This document shows positions 10,425-22,955 of a stretch of DNA of 64,000 nt, in pieces. Each line of letters starts with the position of its first letter. Position 1 is the first letter of the stretch. The stretch is from Nelumbo lutea. Taxonomy: Eukaryota; Streptophyta; Magnoliopsida; Proteales; Nelumbonaceae. The notes below the pieces were generated by a model that was given only the letters and a program-made list of their open reading frames with translations, was not told the DNA's origin and made no database searches. A program made the translations under genes and the position numbers. The stretch lies in assembly GCA_022828595.1 (NCBI GenBank), contig JAKGHH010000008.1, positions 7,553,728 through 7,617,727 of the forward strand. Reading direction: 5' to 3'.

Positions 10425-13400
10425 TTACTTCTTCTGGGTATCACTGTCATTATGGCTGTTCTCTCCGTCCAACAATTGTGTAGGTGGTTCCGGTTCTTGT
10501 TTTTTGCTTATGAGTTCTTTTGGGCGAATGAAGCTAGGCTGGTTGGTTGAAGAGAGAAGCCTTGCCCACATTCTGTCAGTAATCACGACTTTGTTCTGTC
10601 TTTCAGTCACACGCTGCATATCAACCAGACAAGGATCATCAGTCACGGTAAACAATAAATACTCGTCGCAAGGAGGGAAAAGATACAAAAATTTAGCAAG
10701 AGATTAATTATTTAGTTCATATATATTTATATTTATAATCGATAAAGGTACAAATGTACAATTTAATAATTAACCGGAGTCATGAGAATATTGTCCAGAA
10801 TACCGTTTATTATATAGGTAGTTTTACCAGTTCTACCTAGACCACCGAGCACAAGCAGGTGGCTTTCTTTCTGTATACACTTTAGGAACAGGAAAACAGA
10901 CATGAAGGGCTAAGATGGAAGAGGCTGTGGTCTTTTCAAGAGCAAGAGTGTACTAATTCATAGACTAATTAATTACTGAAGCTCATGGAGAAAGAAAGCT
11001 GAAAGCATAATTGGATTCAAGGAAGATTCTCTATTCTCTCAAGAAAGGAAACAAGACCAAGACCAGGAACTTCTTGGATGTCTCCTTATCCAAATGGTAT
11101 CCACTTGGAAAAGAGAAAAAGTAAAGTTAAAACAGCCGTAGGTTATACATAAGCAAATTAATGAGCATCAATAATTAAAAATAGACCTCTACTCGGAAGG
11201 ATAGGCTCATTATAAACATTATCATAGGTCCATGAATCTGATGGATCAACCAAGAGAATTTGGTTGATAAATACGAGAATTTGGATAAAAGAGACAGGGA
11301 GGGGAAAAACTCTAAGCTCTTCGCCATTAATTCATTTTCCGCCTGATTCCTATGATAAATATCAATTGTATCCACAGCATCATTCTTTATTGATACCAAG
11401 AGGTTTTCAAATTTCCAAGATGTCATCCAACATAAGGGTATCAATGGACTGGTTTTGGGTTGAACCCCATCCAAATCAAAATCAATTTGAACAGATTGGA
11501 TGGACCAATAAGACGTTGAATTGGACCAGTCCAGACTAAATGGTCCAAAATATTTATTGGATTGGACCTGGTCCATCCGTATAATGGATTATAGTGGATT
11601 AGGTTGGATTGAACCACTATCTGGTCCATTGATAGAAGATAAAATTCAGGTGTCAATGGACGGGGGTTTGAGTTAGAACCAATCTGAACAGATAAGACGG
11701 TCCAGACATTGAATTGGACTGGTCCAAAATGGTCCAGAGTATTCATCGGATTGGATTGGACCTGGTCCATCTGTAATGGACTCATATTTGACTAAATCAG
11801 ATTGGACAAAATCCAGTCCAATTGCCACCCCTATTTCAACAGCCTAGTGGAATGACAATGGAGTTTACCACTGAAACAGCTGAAATAAGAACTTCAATTC
11901 AAGTCATGCGGCTACTCACATTGAATGGGATGTAAGTGTGTCTTCCATTTACAAGCCCTACTGTGAAGCCTGTATACCCTGCCATTGCACCATGGACTGC
12001 ACTTTGGGCGAGAAGTGTACAGTACACATTGTCAGATGCATTACTTGGAATAGCACGGATCATATAAGTAGGATCTGCCAGACAAGAGGAGCACACTTGG
12101 TTAGTCAGACCAAAATCCTTATTTTTGTGGTGGTGATGTTTTTTGTAAGGGGAAGGGAGATATGAGAAAATAAAATCTGTCACTAACCAATATATTTGAG
12201 ATTGATGCTCATTTTGTTTCTACTTGAGAAATGATCCTACAACAGCAAATATCAAGAATCAGACCAGTGGATTATTTACCAGATGCCTCAGGTCATAGAA
12301 ATACATAATTAAGCAAAGATCTTATGTCCAGGACCTTATTTGAAGGCTTCTGCTCTCTGCTCAATGAAGATACACAACACCCCACTCAGTTTGTGGTGCT
12401 AATAGGGCTAATCCCCCCCCCCAAAACAAAAGAAAGGATATTTGGAGTGCAAACAAAAACGAATCCTAGATGACAAAATTAAGCAAAACCCATTTTGCTT
12501 CACCTACTGAAGCATCCCAAGTTTTTTTTTTAAATTATATTTGAAAGAAACCATGCAGGAAGTACACAAAATCCATACCTTAAAAACATGTGCATGCACT
12601 CAGATTTGCTGGGCTATGCAAAATAATTTGGATTCAGAATTGATACCTTGATCCTCTGAGATATCCACAGCCCAACATCTGGGAGTAGCTTGTTTCCTGA
12701 AGCATCCTTCTGATCCATGTTACGCATGCTTTGAGAAAGCAGCTCCAGGCCAGCACCTTCAGCTATTACAATAACCATGTGACCATTTTCCTTGAGTCGT
12801 TTCTCCAAGTATTCAAAAAGTCCACCGGGTCCTTCAAGATAAAAGGGTGATTCTGGTATCAAGCAGCAGTCCACATCTCGGCTAGCAAGAGTTGCATACA
12901 TTGCAATGAACCCTGTATGAGAAAATTCTCTTAGATTGTGGGGGAAATTTTGGGTAAAACTAGCATATGGAACAATATATTAGAACCCCATAATGCAAGA
13001 AACTAATTTCATAGAGCAACATTTCACTTGGGATCAGACTACTTTTGAGGAACAGGGTTTCCCTACTGTCAACCTGTGCTGAGAATTGCTAGTCCCAAGC
13101 CTTGATGGGAGGGTATGTCAGGTTGATGGTGTAAAATTGGCCACATACAACTCAACTCAACCTAGCTCATGTATTTTAATGAATTCTGATATGATGTTCC
13201 CTCCCTCATAAGAAAAAGATGCACAACTACATAGAAAAGAAAAGGGAAGTAGAGAATATATATATCCTCCGCTCCGCTCCACCAGCTGAGCTATTCCAAC
13301 CATCCCCTATACATCATCCTACTAAAGGACCTAGATCTATGTCAATTAAAGGGACTAAGAAAGCATTTTGTTTTAATCTTACTGGAATGTCTTGGATCTT

Positions 13401-16400
13401 CAAAAAGAACCCATTTGAGTTGTCTCCCCTCCTCTTTCAATCGACACACTCGACGCAGATAGCTGCGGTGGCCTGGCTTCTGCCTCTATCAGGTGGTGAC
13501 AGCCCCTACCCTCCCCTACCATGCTTCCCCAAAAACCTATTTAACATAAACTATACTGCAGTTCCTCTGGAATTCTAAAGTTCTCTTCACAAGGAGAAGT
13601 TCCTACATGAGACCCTCAAGACCTTGAGGCCAGATAAAGAAAAGCCCAAGACTAAAATCTCAGATATAGAGAAGAAACTTACCACTGTAGCGACCCATTA
13701 ACTTCACAAGGCCTATACCATTCTCAACACTCTCAGCTTCAACATGAGCTGCATTAATGGCACGTTGTGCTTCTTCAACAGCAGTGTCAAAACCAAATGA
13801 TCTGTCAATAACCTAAATGCACAGGAAACAATAATGGAATATGTAAAAGGTCCAAGGTGGAGCAAAATGCAGGTCAATTAAGCAACATATGCATTAATTT
13901 GAAAAGTACCGGAATGTCATTATCAATGGTCTTCGGGATTCCAGCAACTGAAACTTTCAGACCACGCCTTTTAACTTCCTGTATGAGGAATAACTAAAAA
14001 TGTCAGCAAGAATAGCAGAATAGAGAAGAAAACTGTTGTGCTTTATTTGATTTTCAGCTTATGGAAATATTATAATTTCCAAGATATAAAGAAAACCATC
14101 CTATAGATTTGTGTGTAGAATCCCCCAAACTAATAATAGACGATAATTTTCAAATTGTTAAAAGAACTCACCTCATAGATCACAGAAGCCCCTTTCTGTG
14201 TCCCATCTCCCCCAATTATGTACACCTGAAATACGGCAAAGCATATGAAAACCAAGAAATAGTCAAGGATGCTGAGGATTGTGACCATAGTTATCATACA
14301 TATGAAATAAGACAATCTTATTCTTCGTATACCTGATTAATACCCCGGTCCTGAATGCTGTCAACTATCTTAGAGGTATCATGTCCTCCTCGTGATGTAC
14401 CAAGAATAGTACCGCCACGCTTGTGAATGTCATTTACAACCTTGGGTGTTAAAGAAATGGTATTTCGAGCATAGAAACCCTTGTATCCTCCCTACAATTG
14501 CCACCATCCTCATTAGTAGAAGAAACCATTAAAAATGCAAAAGATGCTTTCCAGTTGGAACCTACAAAGTCCCTGCATCAATCCTTAGCAAATAGTGCAT
14601 GTGTAACCATCCTTTATTTGTGAACCAAGTCATGTTTTACAAGATAATGAAATTATGAAAATTAAACTCAGGGAGCTTGCAAATGATGGGTAAGAGACCA
14701 ATTTTGAAAGCAACACAAGGACCTAATATTAGTTCGAAGGTCAAACAATCACCATTAACCAACAAAGCAAGTTTAATGACATAGCTACTGAACTGAAACA
14801 AAATCTTGAATATGTGAACTCTAATGACATGGCTACTCACCTCTATCCCAAGGATCCTGTTAACGCCATACATGTAATTAAGGCCACACACTATTTCCCT
14901 AATAACCGTGTTAAGCCCAGGGCATAGACCACCACACGTTACAATACATGCATGCACTTCATCAGACTCAAAATAAACCTGAGCAAGATAAAAGGAAGTC
15001 TTGTTAACATATGCTCCCTGCTTTTTTTTTTTTTTTTTTTTTTTTGTGGAATGAAGAATACTACAGAAAAATATACCTTTTGACGTGGTCCAGCGCGTCT
15101 AAAATGGATCCCTCTTGGAGTAGTTTTGTGAACCACAATCTACAAAACCAACAGATCATACAGTAAGCCACGGTCACGGCTGTTAAAGCATTTGAAAAAT
15201 GGTCTCACCTACTATCTCTAATTTGTCAAAAACAAACCTTTTGAGGCACCTTGTGCCCTTGAACAAGGTTCATAGTAAGTCAGACCATAAACCTATAATC
15301 CAGAAGATTCGTTCTCCGATAAATAACAAGTAAATAGGATGAGCTAAGGGAAATGGATCAGACATTAAAACAACAACTACCTTTTGGGGAACAGTATCGT
15401 CCATGTCCACGAAATACTGCCTGGCAAAAAAGAATTGTTTTGATCAATCATCAATTTTAACCAAGATCATTCAGAAGAATATGTTAAAATTGCTGAATGA
15501 ATAGCAATAGAAATTAGCTTGAAATGACACTTACTTAACAACTGAATATGCAGGATTATCTTGCAATGGATTGGGATAGGTCTGCGAGGGGGAAAAGGCA
15601 AATGTTAGTATTTAGTACGCAGGTCCAATATCCCAACATCAAATTTCCCGAAAATTTGCTAAATTATATAATAAGCCGCAGAATGTCCTTTATATCATTA
15701 ACGATAACTATTGTAATAGTAATAATGACGGTAAGATGGCTGTGTGTATGAATGTAAGAAATTAGCACAACTGAAATCAAAGATTTCGAATATTTGATCT
15801 AGAATCAGTAAACCATTTCCTAAAGATCAGAAATTTCTAGACAAGAAATCAATAAATAATAAAATGAAAAGAAACAAAACCATGAAATCATATCAAAAGA
15901 ACTTCTCTGGACAAAAGGGAAAGCATATGAAAACCATTTGGTCTCAAATCCAGAACTTTATACAAAACCTTACATTATGAAACTGAAAGACTCATTCCAA
16001 AAACTCGGGAAAACAACATGTTGATAACCTCAGTATATAGAAGTGTGTCGGCTTCAAATAAGATCAACTAAGCAATCACAACTTTTAGCGAGATAGAGAT
16101 AAGAGAAGGAGATAGAAATCATACAGGGAGATCCGGAATATAATCAGTCAAGTGAGGAACATCTTCGAGTACGTATCCAAATTCACCAGTTACAATCTTG
16201 GGTTGAGACATGGTGGGCAATTCACTACAGCTTCTTGACGATTTGATCTGTGAGTTGGAACTGATCGAAGAAGAAGAAGAAGAAGAAGAAGAAGAAGAAG
16301 AAGAAGAATTGAAGAAATGGTTTCTTGTATTAGGAGGAGGAGTGGAATTAGAAGGATCGAAGCAGCGGAACTTGGGGGCAGAGATTGAAGAAGAACTAGA

Positions 16401-16412
16401 AATCGTTTCCAT
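10425..16412 (-). CDS. PFK3: ATP-dependent 6-phosphofructokinase, PFK3-like
   Basis: Thirteen exons on the minus strand, all GT-AG: 16412-16125, 15581-15535, 15420-15381, 15139-15077, 14978-14841, 14491-14333, 14225-14172, 13978-13910, 13812-13683, 12912-12647, 12236-12188, 12074-11920 and 10613-10425. They join in frame to 548 residues. The enzyme phosphorylates fructose 6-phosphate with ATP in glycolysis. Visible sites are GGLCPG (residues about 161-166), GGDGTQ (about 250-255, the Gly after Asp typical of ATP-dependent enzymes), PKTIDNDIP (about 278-286) and MGRYSG. Alignment to family memory favours the cytosolic PFK3 branch. A second in-frame ATG at 16209-16211, in good context (CCACCATG), gives 481 residues, close to the usual family length. 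The first ATG adds a 67-residue serine-rich extension. The intron before the last exon carries a hAT-like element. Confidence 0.95.
11433..11833. mobile_element. hAT-like MITE in the last PFK intron
   Basis: The left end reads TAAGGGTATCAATGGACTGG and the right end, reverse complemented, TAGGGGTGGCAATTGGACTGG, giving clear terminal inverted repeats. The flanking 8-mers ATCCAACA and TTTCAACA match at 6 of 8. A second internal copy of the head (GGTGTCAATGGACGG near 11651) shows that the element is internally duplicated. It belongs to the same family as 30813-31224 and 35895-36814. Confidence 0.65.
15022..15046. repeat. Poly(T) tract in a PFK intron
   Basis: An uninterrupted T run of about 25 bases between exons 4 and 5 of the PFK gene. 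On the coding strand it is a poly(A) tract, perhaps a remnant retroelement tail, but no element body is recognised beside it. Confidence 0.8.
16267..16308. repeat. (GAA)14 microsatellite inside PFK exon 1
   Basis: Fourteen perfect GAA units on the plus strand; on the PFK strand they are read as TCT codons and encode a serine run about 32 codons upstream of the second in-frame ATG. If the upstream ATG is used, repeat-number changes alter the protein by whole serines without shifting frame. If the downstream ATG is used, the repeat is in the 5' UTR. Confidence 0.9.
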
Positions 16413-16489
16413 AGAAGCAGAATCGGGAAAAGCACGGGGAAGTTTTGATGGACCAATGAGAGATGGAGGGAACTGAAGAAAGGAAAGCC

Positions 16490-16499
16490 ATTTTTATAC
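16490..16499 (-). promoter_or_regulatory. Likely TATA box of the PFK gene
   Basis: On the minus strand the sequence is GGTATAAAAATGG. A start site about 30 bp downstream, near 16465, would make the ATG at 16412 the first in the transcript, since no earlier ATG lies between. An in-frame TAA overlapping this box shows that the open frame cannot extend further upstream. Confidence 0.55.
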
Positions 16500-16599
16500 C
16501 AGGGAAGGAACAATAAGGCGTCGATGATGTTGACCGGAGGAGAAGTAAAAACGCAGAGGAGTCGTTTATGAGGTTTAGGTTTGCTGAGCTCCCATAAAA

Positions 16600-19440
16600 C
16601 AATTGGCGGGTGACGAACGCCGACGACGACTTTCTTTCGCTTTCGTTCCCTGTTTTTCTTTAACGATTATTCAACGATCTCCGTCACACGTAAAGAATCT
16701 GAGAAGCAAGCGAGAAATGAGAATGAAGAAAGAAAGAATCGCTACAGGAGCAAAAATTAATAAAAGGGGGGGGAGGATTTGGGCATTTCCCATATCCTGA
16801 CACCATCTGTTTGAAAGACAGAAATACCCTACTAAAAGTTATGAAATGACGTAAAACCCCTTAGTACGAGCATTGCCGTTTCACTGTTGCGCCCGGTTAT
16901 TAGGTGCCCTGATCAGTGACAGTGATAACCATTCAGGCATCCGCCACTAGAAATTTAGAAAAGTTTCTTAAAGGGTACCTGGTTGGAAATTTCCAGACAG
17001 GAGCATAGTACTAAAAAATCGGGATACAACTGCGTTTAATTACCAAAATACCATTGAGTTTTAGGGAAGGGAACGGATTATACTACGGCAACGTTAGCGG
17101 GTCCCCCCCTCGAGAATCGGATTCTGCTTCCCAACGTATAAACCGGTGGGACGATAACAAAACCACTGTCTAAAACCGTAGTGAGCGACATCTAACCTGG
17201 TGGACAGAGTTGGTCAAACATGGTTTAATTATTGTTTCGGAAGGTCGGGAAAAATGGTGTAGACACAAGCGCACCCAATTTTTTTAGATGCGGTACACGT
17301 GGACACTGTGGACGTATGCTTGTTGCCACGTGGACAGATATTGTGCATAAAATAGCCAAATAAACAACCAATAGACGTGGTGGTCGTGAATCCCAGCTAT
17401 TTGGGGGATGAAATTTAGGGTTCCAGAATTTCAGTATTAGTTCCATCGATTCGTCTACGGGCTGGGGCTGGGCTCCACATGCCAACTTCGACCAACGCGC
17501 CGGTCGGTCACATGTTCAGGACTCGCAAGTACCTTTGCATTGCAAAGTATTGGTCTATTACAAGGGGCTAACCAAAACCAGAAAACGATGAACGCCTTGG
17601 TGGGGTTGCGACTTGCGCGTCTGTAGTCCCAGTCTGTACATTCTCGGAATCTTCCTCCAACACAACCCAGTTGGATGGGGCTGGGTTGGGTGTACCCAAT
17701 TACCCACCCTTTTTGCTGTGAATCCAATTCCAGAATCCAGAGTCCAGACACAATAGTTGGCTGGGAACGTGGAAAGATCCAGATCTGATGGTTGTGAGTT
17801 AAGGTCCTGACATGTTGGTTGGGGCTCGGGAGCTATGATTATTTTTACCTTGAAATTAGAAATGTTGGTTGGGAGGAGTTGAGTTGAGTGAGAGTAGATT
17901 AACCTGAGAACCGGAAAGGATGAATAGTGATTGAATTGAACAGGGGATGGGTTGAGGGCAGTTTCGGTAATTTAGAAGAAAAGAGGGGGCAGGGATGGCT
18001 GGCTGAACCTGGATCTGAGGACTGAGGATGGGCGATGTCTAGTCTAGAATAGAAAGGACAAGAAACGAGAGTTGTGAAACACAAGGTTCATGGGAGTCTA
18101 GTCAGTCGTCCAGATGGCGAGATGGACCGCCTTGATCTTCTAGAAAGAAGAAAAAAACTATAAAAAAAAGGGAGAAAAGGGCGTCTAACTCAAAGTATCT
18201 AGAGATTCTGGTCCAGGTGGCCCAGGCCTGACGGATTTTTTTTTTTTTTTGTGAAGACTAACACCAACAGCGAAATAACCGTGCAGATTTGCGATATGTG
18301 AAAAGTGTAATGTACTGGTTTGGCCCGAGAAAAGCGCGACCAATACTCTTTGCCCGCCGATTCTTGAAACAGGACACGCAACCCAACAGTAAAAACACGC
18401 GTCACTTTGTAGTTAGGTGGCATTGATGAGGATATCTTGGTAATTTGATAACACAACCATGCCAGGGTGGTGCAGCAATGGCAATGCCATCACCGCCCAC
18501 GTGTTGATGCTGGCGCATGACCATGGTCAAAGGCCAATTAATACAAGAGATCATTTCTCTTTATTTTTGTATTTTACTCTTTAATTCCTGAATCCACCCC
18601 TCACAACTCACAAGTCACAAGCAGGTAAGGTCGGGTCTGATTTAGGGGCTAGGGCTTTAAAACTGATCCTATTAACATTTTTTTTTTTCTAGGTGTCGTT
18701 TGACAAGTATTTTTGGAAAATGTCTCCCTAATCTAAAATCTAATATGGTCAAAAGACTAATGAGCATTTGATATCTTGTATTTAAATATTTAAATATTTT
18801 GAAGTTTTACTTTCAGCTCTTTATTTGTCGGTTGAAGCGGTAATTGGGTGGTTGGTCCTTTAATTGATAAGACAGATTGACGGTGATCAGCCTGGAGTAA
18901 CAGATTTGTTTGATATTGGTCAAATATCTCCTTCAAGGGCAACTGGGCGCTTGGGCGGCTCCGACTTTCCTGATAACAGGTTTCTTTTACTGTATGGCAT
19001 TTTTTCAGAAACTTTGAGAATTTCAACATGTTAAAATGATGGGCCCTAATCGCCCTATGTCGTCACTTTTGACTTGATGGGTTTTGCTAAACTGAATGGG
19101 TCGCCTTTAAACGAGTCTGGCCTTGTACGGACGGCCGACCTCACAAAACGTTTTTCAACCGCGGGGGAAACATCCCTCGCACTTGTGTTGTTATTTATGA
19201 AGAGAGATTTTTAATACAAGGTGAGAGTGTTTTGAGGTTGATATGAAGTGGATTTTGTGATGAATAAATTCCAATTGCCTAAAACATCTGTTTAGAAGTT
19301 TGGATTTCTTTTTCATAGAATTAGAATGGTCCCTCACACCCACCATTCTCTAAAGAGGAAATCCGGATTCTCTCTTTAGAAAACCCATTAAAAACACGAA
19401 CACTCTTGGAAACATTTTATCATCTATGATACATTTCGGG
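16600..19440. other. PFK upstream region, no gene recognised
   Basis: Less AT-rich than most of the intergenic DNA, especially 17.1-18.5 kb. CACGTG G-box cores occur at 17296-17301, 17327-17332 and 18498-18503. No coding signature was found on either strand; the ORFs here share no recognisable domain. The first few hundred bases may hold PFK promoter elements. Confidence 0.5.
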
Positions 19441-19444
19441 TTCC

Positions 19445-19636
19445 AATCCTCTCCAGGCAATCGAGTAAAGGATCCTCTACCGACCCAATGATATCGTTCC
19501 AATTCTTTTAAACTGAGATATCATCAAAATTCATGTATTTTTGGTACCACCGACACTTTTTATATAGTTAGTTGGCATGATATCATTGAGCTAATAGAGG
19601 ATCCTTTCCTTCCTCACTCGTGGTCTAGAGAGGATT
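19445..19636. mobile_element. Foldback MITE with long imperfect inverted repeats
   Basis: The left arm (AATCCTCTC, then AAAGGATCCTCTA, then CAATGATATC) is matched in the same order by the reverse complement of the right arm, including GGATCCTCTA and CAATGATATC. The arms are about 60-65 bp around a short loop. The element is non-coding and directly abuts the next element at 19640. Confidence 0.6.
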
Positions 19637-19637
19637 T

Positions 19638-20022
19638 AGGAGGCGTTTTTTTTTTTTTTTCAGATTTTGAGAGGGGAAAAGTTATCAATGGGATTTTGGT
19701 TCTCATTTACTAAGAATCTCATGTTTTTCATTTCAGATTTATGTAAAGATCGTAAAAAGTTTATTTTCTTAGGTATCACTTACCCTCCTAAGTGGATAAA
19801 TAATTTTTTCACTTGAGGGGGAAATTATTAATATTTGAATGAAACAAAAATAATTTTTTAATAATTTATTTTTATGATTAAATCGGTTATTGTTTTATTT
19901 ACATGGGAAATAAAAAATATGAATAAATACATTCATATGGATAAATCTTTCCTAAAAAACACTTATCCGAATGAATACATTTACCTAGATTAATGAGTTA
20001 CCAAAAAACGAAAGAAGCCTTA
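19638..20022. mobile_element. Tourist-like element, copy A
   Basis: The ends read GGAGGCGTTTTTTTT on the left and, reverse complemented, GGCTTCTTTCGTTTTTTGG on the right, bounded on both sides by TTA, the usual PIF/Harbinger target duplication. The body shares blocks with 42233-42613: GAGAGGGGAAAAGTT or GAGAGGGGGAAAAGTTGG, AAAGTTTATTTTCTT and TATCACTTAC. Non-coding. Confidence 0.6.
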
Positions 20023-20331
20023 GAATCAAATTAGAGGAACCAAATCCTCAAATATCTGGACATCTGTTTGACTGTTTGGGTTTTACACAAAGAAAACAAA
20101 AGAATTCAATAAATTGCAGTGGCTAACTTTGCATGTGACACACATGTTAATACGTAAAGTTCTAAAGTGAAACTACCCCTAAATTACATGATACCTATTT
20201 AAATTTTAACTTGACGGGAAAGTACGTAGTACGCTGCAGCTCAGCTCACTGCAGAATTCTCATTTATCTATCTCAAAATTCACATTTCTCTGATATTCAT
20301 ATTTTTTGGCATGTTTCTTAACCGTCTAACA

Positions 20332-20615
20332 CACTGTTTTCAAAACTGGAATGGACTGGATGGTGGGACTGGAAAAACTGGGAACCGGTTACCCGTTTTT
20401 CTACAAAAATGTTTTTTCCTTCAAAATTATTGATTTTGGTCAGTAAATCGTTGAACCGGTCGATTAACTGTTCGAACGGTTTTGATCATTTTCCAATTTT
20501 TTTAATTTTTTATTAAATTTTTTTGTTAGGTCATTCAAGTCGAACAATCGGACCATTCGAACTGATAAGCAGACCCCTGACCGATTCAATCACCGATTCG
20601 TTTTTAAAAACCATG
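20332..20615. mobile_element. hAT-like MITE with perfect 8-bp duplication
   Basis: The perfect target-site duplication GTCTAACA is at 20324-20331 and 20616-20623. The ends are CACTGTTTTCAAAACTGG on the left and, reverse complemented, CATGGTTTTTAAAAACG on the right. The 284-bp body is non-coding. The exact duplication suggests a fairly young insertion. Confidence 0.78.
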
Positions 20616-20623
20616 GTCTAACA

Positions 20624-22900
20624 CTATGCTCAATACAATATTGATGAATGATGGTGTTACAATTTTGACTAACATATTTGGTTTTACACATCATATTTTG
20701 ATCAACTTAAAATTGTGTTTTCTTATGGGGAATGATTTAGGTAAGATCCATTTTTATAGGGTCATACCCCTAATTATTACTTCTTAAAGAGTAAAAACAC
20801 CCCAATATTTTGATTTCTTCAATAATGGTCAGTAGCTTCATTCATTGTCTTCTCACTAGGATGTTCCATGCCATAGGGGTGCAACTAGATCAGGCACCCT
20901 AGTTAAAGATTTTAGACTGTAACAGGCTCAGGCCCTCAGGACAGGTTTATTCAAGGTTTAGCAAAAGCTTAACCTAAGCCCACTCAATTTGCACCCCTAA
21001 TCACTTCTTTTGATTTTTTCTAAAATGAAATTCTCTCAAAATCTTAGGTTCAGTTTGAAAAGAATACAAATATAAATATGAACAATATAATTACACACAA
21101 AATAATACAAAATTTAAGATTTTACACTGTATATATTTATATTTGTACTCCTTCCAAACTGAGATAGAAAAAAAATACTTGAACTTAAAATTTTTGTATG
21201 TTGTCTTGGGAGACGTTCAACTTTTACTTAAAATTTCATCTTATCCATAAAAGGTAAGAGGTGCAACACTATAAGATTTTACATCGTGAAGTCCCTACTT
21301 CCCTTATAACTAAATCCATCTGTGTTGTCAATGCATATATAGTGTTGCACCTCTTACCTTTTATGGATAAGATGTAAATCTTAAAGGCAAAAACCTACGG
21401 TGGCATAAACCGCACTTTAAAGCAAAAAACGTGAACAACTGATAAAACATGTTACGCTACTTGACATTAACATCGTTAAGCCTTGATGATAATTACATCT
21501 TGTGCAACATGAAAATACATCTTGTAAAATGTCAATGAATCTTGTGACAAGTCTTTCATGTAATTGGTTGAAATCTTTATTAACATGCACAAATGGACAA
21601 GTTTATGAATGGATTAAAAGAGGAAGGTAGGCGGTGATGTTGTCGGAGGCGGCATTGATGAATGGATTAAAAGAGGAAGAAGATAAACAATGTTTTGCCC
21701 TAAATTGATATTATATTTAAAAAAATTAACTTATTTTTATTTTTTTAAATATTATTTTTATTGATATTAGGACCTAAAAGTTACCCTTATATATTACAAT
21801 TCCTTAATAAAAATGCTAAGGTGATCACTCTTTACCTAGAGTAAATTTTGGTGTTAAAAAAATTCATAAATGTACGAAAATATTAGTTGAACTCAATATT
21901 AAAATCATCAAAAGTTACTTTTTCAACTTATGTACATTACTAGTATATGGACACATGCATGTCATATTCCTTTAAGATGAAAAATGTCAAAAAGAGAAAA
22001 AGACATTTTTTATTTTTTTAACTTTACTTATTTCTTAAATGTCATAATGATTAGATTTAAAATTTAAAATATATAATATCTACATCCTAAAACTGTTGAC
22101 ATTACATGATACTATTAAAGTTTAATTTGTATGGTGTATTGTCATTTATACAAAATTACAGAGAGATGCTTAGGGTCTTTCTCTTCACAAGACACAAGAA
22201 ATAGCTTGCAGAAGAAGATTCTGGAAGTACTCTCATCCACTAATTAGGATCAAAGGAGCCAACCTAGAAAAATGCAGATGATGGCAATGTGTAGTGTATA
22301 CGTGTGTCCTGCATATATAATATAATACATATTTTCTATTTTCTCAGGGCTCTTGATGAAATAATACAAAGGCCAAAAATCTTTATAAAAGACACACGAC
22401 AATGCCTGCAGGGGAGCTTTATTTATTATTCAATCACCAGATCCATAGATTTAAGACTGAAACCAACGATTTTAGCTTAATTAATTTATTAAGCTTTTCT
22501 ACACTAAGAAGAATATATAGCTTAAGGCAATTAATAGAATTAAAGCCAACGTACGCCAGCCTCAAAGCAGGTAGACTTCTCTTCTAAGTTGTAACAATTG
22601 AATGGACTTCTCTTCTTGGCTGAGCGCGCGGCTGCGGTTCTGTTCTGTTGCTTGACGCCTATCAAGTTTGAACTATAAAAGAAAGCTTTAATTTATATTT
22701 ATTTATTTAAAAGTCAATGACCTCTCTTGAGTTTGGCATCAAATGCTTAACCTATTAAATATTAATCCAGAGCTGGAATTAATTAATGCGTTAGTGGAGA
22801 CCACATAACGGGTGGTTAATTAGACCGTTTAATTTGTTGCAAAGAAAGGAAGGCTATTGACCAATATATTAATTCCGAAATTGTTGGTAGTTAAATAGTT
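20624..22900. other. AT-rich intergenic stretch, no gene recognised
   Basis: Contains the 37-bp inverted repeat described separately and a 20-bp direct repeat (ATGAATGGATTAAAAGAGGA at about 21606 and 21659, 53 bp apart). Otherwise I see only AT-rich sequence and short random ORFs. Confidence 0.5.
21237..21374. repeat. Perfect 37-bp inverted repeat with 64-nt loop
   Basis: The left arm 21237-21273 starts CATCTTATCCATAAAAGG; the right arm 21338-21374 is its exact reverse complement and ends CCTTTTATGGATAAGATG. There are no mismatches over 37 bp, and the loop is 64 bases. A transcript from either strand would form a long uninterrupted stem. It may be a young foldback element or a small-RNA precursor; no ORF is involved. 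Confidence 0.92.
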
Positions 22901-22911
22901 CATGAAACTGG

Positions 22912-22955
22912 TTTATTTATTTATTTATTTATTTTAAATAATAAATAAATAAATA
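22912..22955. repeat. (TTTA)n/(AAAT)n palindromic microsatellite
   Basis: A TTTA repeat array runs directly into an AAATAATAAAT array that can pair with it. Simple low-complexity DNA with hairpin potential. Confidence 0.8.
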
